Of a stretch of DNA of 64,000 nucleotides, positions 44,459 to 52,033 are shown in pieces (the first letter of the stretch is position 1; each line of letters starts with the position of its first letter). The stretch is taken from positions 58,582 to 122,581 of the forward strand of contig CALVRO010000002.1 of assembly GCA_944358655.1 (NCBI GenBank). Reading direction: 5' to 3'. A model generated the notes under the pieces. That model searched no databases and was not told the DNA's origin. It worked only from the letters and a program-made list of their open reading frames with translations. A program made the translations under genes and the position numbers. The DNA comes from an uncultured Clostridia bacterium (GTDB lineage: Bacteria; Bacillota; Clostridia; Christensenellales; Borkfalkiaceae).

Positions 44459-44986
44459 GTGGGCAACGCAGTCACAATATCCGTCGCCGCCGTAACTTTC
44501 CTGTTGCTCTGTCCTCTGCGGCTGGAAGCAACCTTTTATGCCGACCTCGGCGCGAGATACGCCTCGTTCGGAGTAAAGCTCTTCGGCGCCGTAAATATAT
44601 ATTCGTCCGACACCTCGCACGAATCTCCTGAGAGTATAAACGAAAACGGCGGGGAGAAAAATTTATTTTACGAGCTTATAAGCGGGGCGCCGTTGAAGGC
44701 CTTCAATAACGTGTGCGTAACGCGCATAACGCAGCTTTCCGGCTTCGGACTTGCGCGCGACGGCGGCGCCTATGCGGCCGTCGTTCAGAGTTGCCTCACC
44801 GATATCTTTTACGGCTTTATCCGCGCCAACGGCGGCAGGACGGAGCTCGGAAATTATATGCTCTTCGACGCCTCGCGCGACGATATATTGTGGAGCGCGA
44901 AGGTGACGGGGTATGTAAACGCGCTTGCCGTCATCAAACTGTTTGTTGTTCTGTTTTGGGAGAAAATGAATGAGAGAAAGAGATAA
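44459..44986 (+). CDS. YtfI-like (DUF2953-type) protein
   Basis: About 175 residues: one N-terminal membrane helix (VTISVAAVTFLLLCPLRLEA) and a soluble part starting ATFYADLGARYASFGVKLFG. The assignment rests on this N-terminal pattern and on its place directly before ytfJ, the usual ytfI-ytfJ pair. The start is uncertain: the frame is open from TTG 44390, inside the terminator region; GTG 44420 or GTG 44459 are more likely. No Shine-Dalgarno helps decide. Confidence 0.6.
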   Translation: MGNAVTISVAAVTFLLLCPLRLEATFYADLGARYASFGVKLFGAVNIYSSDTSHESPESINENGGEKNLFYELISGAPLKAFNNVCVTRITQLSGFGLARDGGAYAAVVQSCLTDIFYGFIRANGGRTELGNYMLFDASRDDILWSAKVTGYVNALAVIKLFVVLFWEKMNERKR

Positions 44987-45338
44987 TAAAAGTTTCATAG
45001 CCGGGGAGGGACGGCCGCTCGCCTGCGACAAGGTCATAGACGCAAACGCGGTAGTGGGCGACCCCATCGTTACGGTCAGCGGAGCGCAGGTCATCCCAAT
45101 AACCTCGATAACCATTGTAAACGCAGGGGGCGGAGGGGAATACGGCGACTCAAAGACGTTCAAGGTAAACCAAGGCTTCAAGCTTGCGGGAGGCAACGGC
45201 AGCGTTATCGCCGTCAGGCCGCGTGCCTTTTTGGTGGACGACGGCAGCGGATGCCGACTGCTCAAAATGGAGGATGAACCTGTAAATGCACTCATCGAAA
45301 AGACGGGCGAGCTCGTTCACGATATCGCCGGCGTTTAA
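44970..45338 (+). CDS. GerW family sporulation protein (YtfJ)
   Basis: 122 residues. DKVIDANAVVGDPIVTVSGA, PITSITIVNAGGGGEYG and GSVIAVRPRAFLVDDG match the spore-associated YtfJ/GerW family, needed for a germination response in Bacillus. It overlaps the upstream gene by 17 nt and the downstream carboxypeptidase by 53 nt. Confidence 0.88.
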   Translation: MRERDNKSFIAGEGRPLACDKVIDANAVVGDPIVTVSGAQVIPITSITIVNAGGGGEYGDSKTFKVNQGFKLAGGNGSVIAVRPRAFLVDDGSGCRLLKMEDEPVNALIEKTGELVHDIAGV

Positions 45339-46341
45339 ATTTTTGGCTCTGCTGTTTGCGGGGATAATGGCATGCCTGCTTTTTAGCGCTCCTCGCAAGG
45401 CAGAGGCCGTAGGGAAGGCCGAGTGCGTCGTCGAGCTTACCACGGGCAGAGTGCTCCACGAGAGCAACGCCGACGCGAAACTCCCCATGGCGAGCACTAC
45501 AAAGATAATGACGGCGCTGATAGTTATTGAGGACTGCGATCCCGACGACGTTTTCACCGTAGACGACGGCGCAGTAGGCGTGGAGGGCTCGAGCATATAC
45601 CTGAAAAGGGGCGAGCGCATTTCGGTAAGGGACGCGCTCTACGGGCTGATGCTGCGTTCGGGCAACGACGCCGCGAGGGCTCTCGCCATCTATCACAGCG
45701 GCAGTTTAAGTGGATTTGTCGGCCGCATGAACGAGCGCGCGGCGCAGATAGGCGCCGCCCGTACACACTTTGAAAATCCCGACGGCCTGCCCGCCGAGGG
45801 ACACTATTCAACGGCTTCGGAAATGTGCGCCATAACAAGGGAGGCCATGAAAAACGCCGTCTTTGCCGACATAGTCTCGTCAAAGAGCTATACGGGACAA
45901 TTTCGCAGCTTTGTAAATAAAAATAAGCTGCTCTCGCTCGTAGAAGGCGCCAACGGCGTAAAGACGGGGTACACATTAAAGGCGGGCAGATGCCTCGTTT
46001 CCTCCGCTCAAAGGCAGGGTATGCAGGTCATCTGTACGGTGCTCAACTGCCCCGACATGTACGAACGCTCGGCCGAGCTGATAGAGGAGGCCTTTGAAAA
46101 CTTCGCGCTCGTTGAACTGAAGGGCGATAAAGTGTTCATGTGCGGAGGCGTGCCGTCCTGTCTTTCGAAAAATTATAAGCTGCTAATAGAGCGCGGACAA
46201 AAGACGACTATAAAATGCGTGCCCACATGTGCAGATCGCGATCTCGCCCGCGGCGACGTAGCGGGAAAACTTGAAATTTATGCCTCAAAAGACTTGATTT
46301 TTGGCGCGCATTTATATAGTATAGTTAATAGAAAGAGATAG
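45286..46341 (+). CDS. D-alanyl-D-alanine carboxypeptidase, DacB-like
   Basis: Exported S11 peptidase, 351 residues. Signal helix FLALLFAGIMACLLFSAPRKAEA, SxxK in ASTTKIMTAL, SGN in LMLRSGNDAARALA and KTG in NGVKTGYTLKAG. In Bacillus dacB modifies spore cortex and is followed by spmA, spmB and rluB; here spmA/spmB are missing and rluB follows. The start lies inside ytfJ with GGAGG 12 nt upstream. Confidence 0.9.
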   Translation: MHSSKRRASSFTISPAFKFLALLFAGIMACLLFSAPRKAEAVGKAECVVELTTGRVLHESNADAKLPMASTTKIMTALIVIEDCDPDDVFTVDDGAVGVEGSSIYLKRGERISVRDALYGLMLRSGNDAARALAIYHSGSLSGFVGRMNERAAQIGAARTHFENPDGLPAEGHYSTASEMCAITREAMKNAVFADIVSSKSYTGQFRSFVNKNKLLSLVEGANGVKTGYTLKAGRCLVSSAQRQGMQVICTVLNCPDMYERSAELIEEAFENFALVELKGDKVFMCGGVPSCLSKNYKLLIERGQKTTIKCVPTCADRDLARGDVAGKLEIYASKDLIFGAHLYSIVNRKR

Positions 46342-46344
46342 CAT

Positions 46345-46380
46345 CTGCCGCGCGGCGCAAATTTTTGCGCCGCGCGGCAG
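46345..46380 (+). other. Strong hairpin without T run, between dacB and rluB
   Basis: Perfect 16-bp GC-rich stem (46345-46360 with 46365-46380), 4-nt loop, followed by AATAAAAAAATT rather than T residues. It could protect the dacB mRNA 3' end or act as an imperfect terminator. Confidence 0.6.
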
Positions 46381-46409
46381 AATAAAAAAATTATATTTAC
46401 GGTATTAGC

Positions 46410-47111
46410 ATGAGATTAAACAAATTTCTCGCCTCGTGCGGGGTAGCCTCCCGCAGGGAGTGCGACAATCTTATTTCGCAGGGCAAAGTCAGGGTCAACG
46501 GCCGCGTCGCCGAACTCGGGCTGGACGTAAGCGAGGCCGACGAGGTCACCGTCGACGGCTCGCCTGTCACCTTAAAAAAGAACGAATACTACATTCTTAA
46601 CAAACCCAAGGGGTATCTTTCCACAGTCTCCGACGACAAGGGCAGAAAGACGGTGCTCGACCTGCTGCCTTCGGGCGTGGGCAGGGTGTATCCCGTCGGC
46701 AGGCTCGACTACGACAGCGAGGGCCTGCTCATCATGACCACGGACGGCGAACTCGCCCAGAGGCTGACGCATCCTTCCAACGAAGTGCCCAAAACCTACC
46801 TCGTCAAGGTGGAGGGTACGCTCACCGAGGCCGACCTCAACCCCATACGCAGCGGCATAGAGATAGAGGGCGGGTATGTAACCAAAAAGTGCAAGGCGCA
46901 CATTGTGGAGACCAACAGGGAGTACACAAAGGTACATATCACAATAACCGAGGGCAAGAACAGGGAGATAAGAAAGATGTTCGCCGCCATCGGCAGAGAG
47001 GTCAGTCTGCTCAAACGCATCAAGGTGGGAGAGCTCACCCTGCGCGGGCTGGACAGAGGGGCGTACCGCAAACTTTCCAAGGAAGAAGTCGCCTATCTTA
47101 TGACCCTTTGA
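46410..47111 (+). CDS. rluB: Ribosomal large-subunit pseudouridine synthase B
   Basis: 233 residues. N-terminal S4 domain (RLNKFLASCGVASRRECDNL), RsuA/RluB catalytic motif VGRLDYDSEGLLIMTTDG with the nucleophilic Asp, and EGKNREIRKMFAAIGREV. Modifies 23S rRNA. It keeps the dacB-rluB order of Bacillus. The next gene begins 3 nt after its stop. Confidence 0.94.
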   Translation: MRLNKFLASCGVASRRECDNLISQGKVRVNGRVAELGLDVSEADEVTVDGSPVTLKKNEYYILNKPKGYLSTVSDDKGRKTVLDLLPSGVGRVYPVGRLDYDSEGLLIMTTDGELAQRLTHPSNEVPKTYLVKVEGTLTEADLNPIRSGIEIEGGYVTKKCKAHIVETNREYTKVHITITEGKNREIRKMFAAIGREVSLLKRIKVGELTLRGLDRGAYRKLSKEEVAYLMTL

Positions 47112-47114
47112 TAT

Positions 47115-47780
47115 ATGTTCTCGCACATATTTTTCGACCTCGACGGCACGCTGACCGACTCGAGCGAGGGCATACTCAACTCCTTTTGCTACGCCATAGA
47201 GCGTATGAGATTAAAGAAAGTTGAGAGGAGAGAGCTCAAAAAATTTATCGGCCCGCCCCTTTCGTACACCTTCGGCACGCTTTTAGGCCTCGGAGAAGAG
47301 GGCGGCGCAAAGGCCGTTGCATTTTACAGGCAGTATTTTTCTAAAAGGGGCATCTTTGAAAACGCCGTCTACGGCGGAATTTGCGATATGCTCGAAGATT
47401 TGTCAAATGACGGCCGCAAGCTCGTCGTTGCAACCTCAAAGCCCGAAGTGTACGCAAAAAGGATAATAGAGCACTTTAAACTCGACAGATATTTTTCGCT
47501 CGTCTGCGGGGCTACGCTCGACGACAGCCGCTCGCAAAAGAGCGACGTCATAGCATACGCTTTAAGAATGTCGGGAGTAAAACCCGAAAGAGCTGTCATG
47601 GTTGGCGACAGGGCGCACGACATTATTGGCGCCAATGCCAATGGCATGAAGAGCGTAGGGGTGCTCTACGGCTTCGGCGACCGACATGAACTCGAACAGG
47701 CGGGAGCCGACGAGATCGCCGAAAAACCTACCGATATCGCCTCGGCTGTCGAACGGTTGGAAAAAGCGCTCAAAGCATAA
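47115..47780 (+). CDS. HAD-family hydrolase, phosphoglycolate phosphatase-like
   Basis: 221 residues, complete HAD motifs: FFDLDGTLTDSS (nucleophile Asp), VVATSKP (Ser/Thr), Lys in SRSQKSDVI, and VGDRAHDIIGA (acidic pair). The C1 cap (about 17-85) resembles PGP/PpaX types. Substrate unknown. Convergent with lexA, sharing a bidirectional terminator. Confidence 0.9.
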   Translation: MFSHIFFDLDGTLTDSSEGILNSFCYAIERMRLKKVERRELKKFIGPPLSYTFGTLLGLGEEGGAKAVAFYRQYFSKRGIFENAVYGGICDMLEDLSNDGRKLVVATSKPEVYAKRIIEHFKLDRYFSLVCGATLDDSRSQKSDVIAYALRMSGVKPERAVMVGDRAHDIIGANANGMKSVGVLYGFGDRHELEQAGADEIAEKPTDIASAVERLEKALKA

Positions 47781-47782
47781 TA

Positions 47783-47812
47783 AAACTCCGCACGGGATGT
47801 GCGGAGTTTATC
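47783..47812. terminator. Bidirectional terminator between HAD gene and lexA
   Basis: 11-bp stem AAACTCCGCAC (47783-47793) with 47799-47809, 5-nt loop, A/T on both sides. Confidence 0.75.
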
Positions 47813-47819
47813 GTTTAAA

Positions 47820-48407
47820 TCAAAGGGTACGGAGAAGGCCTATCACCTTGCCGAGCACGGAGACCTCGTCATAGACGAAGTCGTCCATGTCGTCGTTTTC
47901 GGGGTGAAGGATAAATTTGCCGTTCCTCTTATAAAAGCGCTTGACGGTGGCGCTGTCCTCTACGAGCGCGACGACTATGTCGCCGTCGTCGGCGGTTTCC
48001 TGTTTTTTAACTACTATCTTATCGCCGTCGAACATGCCTATCTTTATCATGGAATTGCCCTTTACGGTCAGCATGAACAGGTCGCGGTCGCCGAAGAGAT
48101 TGGTGGGGATGGAAAAGTAATCGTCGTAATTTTCCTGCGCGAAGATGGGCTCGCCGGCGGCGACGGTGCCGAGGAGGGGAACTTTGACGACGTGTTGATT
48201 TATGGAAATGGCGCGGCGCTTGTTCTCGCCCACCTTATTCTTTGAAATGAGGCCCTTCTCGGCCAGTTTGTTCATTATGGTAAACGCCGTGGCGGTGGAG
48301 GCAATGTCGCATGCCGCGCAAATCTCGCGCACGGTGGGCGCATAGCCGTTTTCGGTCACATACGAATTTATAAACTCGTAAACCTTCTGGCTCTTGTCGG
48401 TTCTCAT
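47820..48407 (-). CDS. lexA: SOS repressor LexA
   Basis: 195 residues. N-terminal winged helix (YAPTVREICAACDIASTATA) and C-terminal S24 self-cleaving domain: catalytic Ser in TVKGNSMIKIGMFDGD and Lys in VVALVEDSATVKRFYK. The start at 48407 has AAAAGGAGAG upstream and gives the family N-terminus MRTDKSQKVYEF; the longer frame is accidental. A LexA-box-like site overlaps its own promoter, so autoregulation is expected. Confidence 0.95.
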   Translation of the reverse strand: MRTDKSQKVYEFINSYVTENGYAPTVREICAACDIASTATAFTIMNKLAEKGLISKNKVGENKRRAISINQHVVKVPLLGTVAAGEPIFAQENYDDYFSIPTNLFGDRDLFMLTVKGNSMIKIGMFDGDKIVVKKQETADDGDIVVALVEDSATVKRFYKRNGKFILHPENDDMDDFVYDEVSVLGKVIGLLRTL

Positions 48408-48459
48408 AAAATGCTCTCCTTTTGTCGCAAAAAAATGTGCCTGCAATTTCTACGAATAA

Positions 48460-48499
48460 AGTATATCATATAACTACAAAAATATCAAACGATTGTTCC
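48460..48499 (-). promoter_or_regulatory. lexA promoter with SOS box
   Basis: Minus strand: TTGATA (48483-48488), 17-bp spacer, TATACT (48460-48465). A site GGAACAATCGTTTG (48486-48499) matches the Gram-positive LexA box CGAAC-N4-GTTCG at all but two of the fixed positions and overlaps the -35 box, the right place for repression. Confidence 0.75.
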
Positions 48500-48540
48500 A
48501 TGTTTTTTACTTGTTTTTTTATTTTTTTGAGTCTATAATA

Positions 48541-48571
48541 TTGACAGAATAAAAAAGCGCTCCTATATAAT
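48541..48571 (+). promoter_or_regulatory. Promoter of the Cys-rich mini-protein gene
   Basis: Consensus TTGACA (48541-48546), then TATATA at 17 bp or TATAAT (48566-48571) at 19 bp spacing. Confidence 0.65.
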
Positions 48572-48602
48572 TTTTGTTTTGGACGGAGCAAAGGAGAAGG
48601 AT

Positions 48603-48785
48603 ATGCGCAAGAAGGGCGAAGAATGTGTTCTGTACGACAGGCAATGCATCGAGTGCGGCGAGTGCGACATGTGCGACCTCGACCCACAAAAGGTTTGCGA
48701 CAACTGCGGCAAGTGTCTGGATATCCGCGACGACGCAGTCATCAAGATAGACGGCATCATTATGAATGAGGACGACCAAAAATAA
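48603..48785 (+). CDS. Cys-rich mini-protein, probable metal binder
   Basis: 60 residues with eight cysteines: QCIECGECDMCD, then VCDNCGKCLDI, and a lone early Cys. The CxxC pairs suggest one or two zinc or iron-sulfur sites; the acidic tail (IIMNEDDQK) has none. I do not know a named function. The ATG at 48603 is preceded by AAGGAGAAGGA, so translation is well supported. It stands alone between lexA (divergent) and hflX (convergent) with its own promoter and terminator. Confidence 0.8.
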   Translation: MRKKGEECVLYDRQCIECGECDMCDLDPQKVCDNCGKCLDIRDDAVIKIDGIIMNEDDQK

Positions 48786-48795
48786 TATGTAAAGG

Positions 48796-48834
48796 TGAGG
48801 TGCGGCCGCTGAATAGCGGCCGCACCTCATTTTA
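48796..48834. terminator. Bidirectional terminator between mini-protein gene and hflX
   Basis: Perfect 15-bp stem TGAGGTGCGGCCGCT (48796-48810) with 48815-48829, loop GAAT, TTTT on the plus side. Confidence 0.88.
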
Positions 48835-50052
48835 ATTTTCGGCAATAAAATCTTGGATATGGGGCAGATAAATTCTGTCCACCGAGCAGACGACCTTCAT
48901 GCCGCCGTCGGCGTAAGAGCGGCTCTTTTCGTTTACAAAGCGCGAAACACGCGAATAGAGCGACATTCTGTCGTACGGAACAAAGAGGGTCACCTCGGCA
49001 TAGGAGGAGGCGAGGGACTCCATAATTGCATTTTTAAGCTCTTCAAGCCCCTCACGCTTTTTAACGGAAATATACACACAATCGGCGGGAAGGGTATCGG
49101 TGCTGTCCAAAAGGTCGCACTTGTTGAGCACTTTAAGATACGGGCGGTCGAAGCCGAGGGCAGCGAGAGTCTGCTGCGTCGTTTCAAACTGCATTTGGTA
49201 ATCGCCCGAGGCGTCCGCCACAAACAGGGCGAGGTCGCAATTTATCGCGCTCTCCAAAGTAGATTTAAAGGCCTCCACAAGGTCGTGGGGGAGCTGCCTG
49301 ATAAAGCCGACGGTATCCGTGAGTATGAATGGCTTGCCGTCGATGACGCACCTTCTCGCGGTGGGATCGAGCGTGGCAAAGAGGGCGTTCTTTTCAAGCA
49401 CACCCGCGCCCGTCAGGGCGTTCATAAGGCTGGATTTGCCCGTATTAGTGTAGCCGACGAGCGAAATTACCTTTGCCCCGTCCTTGGAGCGGCGGGAGCT
49501 GAACAGGTCGCGGCGGACGGTCAGTTCGCCGAGGCGCTTTTCAAGAAATCTGATGCGGTAGCGGATATAACGCCTGTCCGTTTCAAGCTGCGTTTCGCCC
49601 GGCCCGCGCGAACCTATTCCGCCGCCGAGGCGGGAAAGCGCCGAGCCCTTGCCCTTGAGGCGGGGATAGATATATTTGAGCTGGGCAAGTTCTACCTGTA
49701 ATTTGCCCTCGCTCGAAACGGCGTTGCGCGCGAAGATGTCGAGAATGAGGGTGGTGCGGTCGATTACCTTTCTGTCGTCGAGGGCGGCCGAAATGTTGAG
49801 CGTCTGCGAGGGCGTCAACTCGCCGTTGAAAAGCACGGTGACGCCTTCAAGCCCTTCCAAAGTCGACTTTATTTCGCCGAGCTTGCCCGAGCCGATGTAG
49901 GTGGCGGGGTTTATCTCCCTGATATTCTGATAGCACGAGCCGCAGTAGGCGCCGCCGGCGCTCTCTATAAGCGCCACGGCCTCATCGTGCAGCGAGCGCC
50001 ATTTGTCGTCGGTTATCGGCTGTATGACAAAGACTTTTTCAATATTTTCCAT
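48832..50052 (-). CDS. hflX: Ribosome-associated GTPase HflX
   Basis: Rescues stalled or split ribosomes, 406 residues. N-terminal HflX domain with LNISAALDDRKVIDRTTLILDIF and RGPGETQLETDRR; G domain with G1 LVGYTNTGKSS, G3 DTVGFIRQLP and G4 NKCD. Its start overlaps the stop of the upstream recombinase gene (ATGA), so both come from one transcript. Confidence 0.95.
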   Translation of the reverse strand: MENIEKVFVIQPITDDKWRSLHDEAVALIESAGGAYCGSCYQNIREINPATYIGSGKLGEIKSTLEGLEGVTVLFNGELTPSQTLNISAALDDRKVIDRTTLILDIFARNAVSSEGKLQVELAQLKYIYPRLKGKGSALSRLGGGIGSRGPGETQLETDRRYIRYRIRFLEKRLGELTVRRDLFSSRRSKDGAKVISLVGYTNTGKSSLMNALTGAGVLEKNALFATLDPTARRCVIDGKPFILTDTVGFIRQLPHDLVEAFKSTLESAINCDLALFVADASGDYQMQFETTQQTLAALGFDRPYLKVLNKCDLLDSTDTLPADCVYISVKKREGLEELKNAIMESLASSYAEVTLFVPYDRMSLYSRVSRFVNEKSRSYADGGMKVVCSVDRIYLPHIQDFIAEN

Positions 50053-51131
50053 CAGTTGTCGTCTCCGTCGTCGCTGTGAAGTTTTACCTTTCCAACAACC
50101 GAACGCCTTGCGTCCTCGGTGATGGCGGCGTAGTGTTTGCGGGTGGTGTTGACGTCCTTGTGCCCGAGCACGTCGGCGACAACGTAGATATCGCCCGTCG
50201 CCCTGTACAGCGCCGTGCCATAGGTGCTGCGCAGCTTGTGAGGGGAGATCTTTTTTAGCGGCGAAACTATTTTGGCGTACTTTTTTACAAGATTTTCAAC
50301 GGCGCGCACGGTGATGCGCCTTCTCTGAGAGGAGAGAAAGAGCGCGTCCGCGGGAGAGGAGGGCAGGTCGCACTCGGCCTTCTGCTCGATATATCTTTTG
50401 AGAGCCGAGGCGACGTCGTCATCGAAATAGAGAATGGATTTTCCGCCGCCCTTGCGGGTGACTACAAAGGAATTGTCGGTGAAATTTATGTCCTCGTTGT
50501 TGAGGCCGACCAATTCGCTGATACGGATACCCGTGCCGAGAAAGAGGATGATAATGGCGCTGTCGCGCACCTTGTCGCGCTCGTGAAATACACGCTGGTG
50601 GGGAGAGAGGCCGTCGCCCGACTCGGCGACGTCTATAATATTGAAAATTTCGTCGCCCTCGAGGCGGATGATGGGCTTTTCGTGCAATTTGGGCGTGGCG
50701 ACTTTAGCCGAATTGTCCACGCCGATGAGCCCGCGATTGAAGAAATATTTGAACATGGCGCGAACGGAGGACAGCTTTCTCGCCTTGGCGCGGTCGTTGC
50801 AGACATGCTGCTTACCGTTAAAATCGTAGTGCGAAAGGAAGGCGAGGAACATTTCGATGTCGTAGTTTGTAACGCTCTCGAGGTCGTTTAAAGTAAATTG
50901 CTTGGAGGAAGAATACGACTTAAAACGCTTCGTGCGAAGAAAATAGAAGAAGATCTTCAGATCGTGCGCGTAGTTGAGGCGGGTAAGTGTGGAAGTCTGA
51001 CTGTCGATAGACAGAAAGTAATCGCCGCAAAAATCGGGCAGTTCGTCCTTTAAAAGCTGCTCGATGGCGGTGAGATTGCGAATGTTGCGCTCGTCGTAAT
51101 AATTGGAATTCTTTTTAGAGGAAGTAGCCAA
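50052..51131 (-). CDS. Tyrosine recombinase (XerC/D-like)
   Basis: 359 residues. N-terminal SAM-like core-binding domain (about 35-150), C-terminal catalytic domain with all key residues: Arg in GTGIRISELVG, Lys in TRKGGGKS, HxxR in SPHKLRSTYGT, His in LGHKDVNTTRKHYAAI and the Tyr nucleophile in the same segment. The start is TTG at 51131 with GAGG 9 nt upstream. It is longer than XerC/XerD (about 300) because of an N-terminal extension and loop inserts. Similar genes next to hflX/lexA occur in other clostridia; the target is unknown. Confidence 0.9.
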   Translation of the reverse strand: MATSSKKNSNYYDERNIRNLTAIEQLLKDELPDFCGDYFLSIDSQTSTLTRLNYAHDLKIFFYFLRTKRFKSYSSSKQFTLNDLESVTNYDIEMFLAFLSHYDFNGKQHVCNDRAKARKLSSVRAMFKYFFNRGLIGVDNSAKVATPKLHEKPIIRLEGDEIFNIIDVAESGDGLSPHQRVFHERDKVRDSAIIILFLGTGIRISELVGLNNEDINFTDNSFVVTRKGGGKSILYFDDDVASALKRYIEQKAECDLPSSPADALFLSSQRRRITVRAVENLVKKYAKIVSPLKKISPHKLRSTYGTALYRATGDIYVVADVLGHKDVNTTRKHYAAITEDARRSVVGKVKLHSDDGDDN

Positions 51132-51357
51132 AATTAAAAACCTCGCAATGCGGCTAAAAATTGCCGCGAAGAAGTAAATAACGGGAGCGGCAAAATTTCG
51201 GAAAAAAGAGCCGCCGAAAATAAAACAAAAGTGGATAAATTAAAATATCTTTAAAAATCAGCCCTGAAAGAAGTAAAAAGCAAGGAAAGGGCATTAAAGA
51301 GCAATTTAAAAATACTTCCGATAAGAAAAGTATAGCACAACTTTGGCCGCTTGACAA
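51132..51357 (-). promoter_or_regulatory. Promoter and long structured leader of the recombinase-hflX operon
   Basis: Minus strand promoter TTGTCA (51352-51357), 17-bp spacer, TATACT (51329-51334), predicting a start near 51322 and a leader of about 190 nt. The last third of the leader has four alternating complementary blocks: GGCGGC (51210-51215), GCCGC (51187-51191), GCGGC (51163-51167) and GCCGC (51150-51154). The last pair can fold just before the Shine-Dalgarno (51141-51144), while the middle pair (TTGCCGC/GCGGCAA) excludes it. Confidence 0.55.
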
Positions 51358-51945
51358 TAAAATCAGGCCCGAGTGGAGTAAATATATTTCTTCGTAAAAG
51401 ACAGCTTTTACGAAGAAATAGGCCTAAAATAGAACAGAAGGGGCGAAAACAGACAACACAAATTAAAAATCTGTTGTGCGACAGCCAAAAACACCTTGTC
51501 TGCATACTGTTTAAAAGAATTTTTCAGATGACGAAAACTGATGACGAAAACTCTTGTGTACACGCCTGTTTAGAAAAATTCTGTCTGATTAAATTGAGAT
51601 TAAATAATGCGCCTGTTAAGGCGATCCCGCATTTAAATTTCTATGACAAAATCACGCCAAACGTTTGCGTTGCAGACAAGTAACCTATCGTCCGACGATT
51701 TGCCGCATCTTCAAGTGATTTGCCCTTAAACTATTCTGTCTATGCTTTCGAATTATTTATAATAATCTCAACCTAATTTGAAGCAATTAAGAGCTTGCGT
51801 CACAACTACGATATTAAACCCGCAAATGCTTATAAAAAAGTTTGCAGCTATTACTATAGACATCTACTTTGATTTATATCTTTTTCCGCGCGCTTGTAAA
51901 GGACGTACATTTCGCTAAGAATAAATGCGATATCAGAGGAATTCA
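51358..51945. other. Gene-free AT-rich stretch
   Basis: No open frame here has a ribosome-binding site, family match or codon use like the neighbours. It holds a perfect 16-bp hairpin (51385-51420), a tandem copy of GATGACGAAAACT (51528-51553) and a small CGCCT/AGGCG hairpin. It ends in the dispersed element. It may be a decayed accessory insert next to the recombinase gene. Confidence 0.6.
51385..51420. repeat. Perfect 16-bp inverted repeat, loop ACAG
   Basis: TATTTCTTCGTAAAAG (51385-51400) and its exact complement (51405-51420). No T run follows on either strand, so it is not a standard terminator. Confidence 0.75.
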
Positions 51946-52018
51946 TTTATTATGTCTGACATAGTACAGCGTAAAATTGTTATATTATTGTAAAAGCGGG
52001 CAATTTCTGCCCGCTTTT
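51946..52018 (+). repeat. Dispersed 73-bp element, copy 2, overlapping the glgP terminator
   Basis: 62 of 73 positions match the element at 37660-37732 in opposite orientation. On the plus strand an AGAGGA lies before ATG 51952, followed by 13 codons (MSDIVQRKIVILL), a stop, and an 11-bp hairpin AAAAGCGGGCA/TGCCCGCTTTT. The hairpin (51992-52018) also lies directly after the glgP stop and can end that transcript. Confidence 0.75.
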
Positions 52019-52033
52019 ATGATATGATTTTAA

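Noticed and set aside
51351-51683. 110-residue plus-strand frame in the gene-poor stretch
   Set aside because: Starts at GTG/ATG-less AT-rich DNA without Shine-Dalgarno, overlaps the recombinase promoter and the 16-bp inverted repeat, and reads as Lys/Asn/Cys-rich noise.
51751-51780. Possible dif site (TTATTTATAATAAT region) near the recombinase gene
   Set aside because: Only the right arm resembles the Firmicute dif consensus (about 7 of 11 bases); the left arm does not. Not enough to call.
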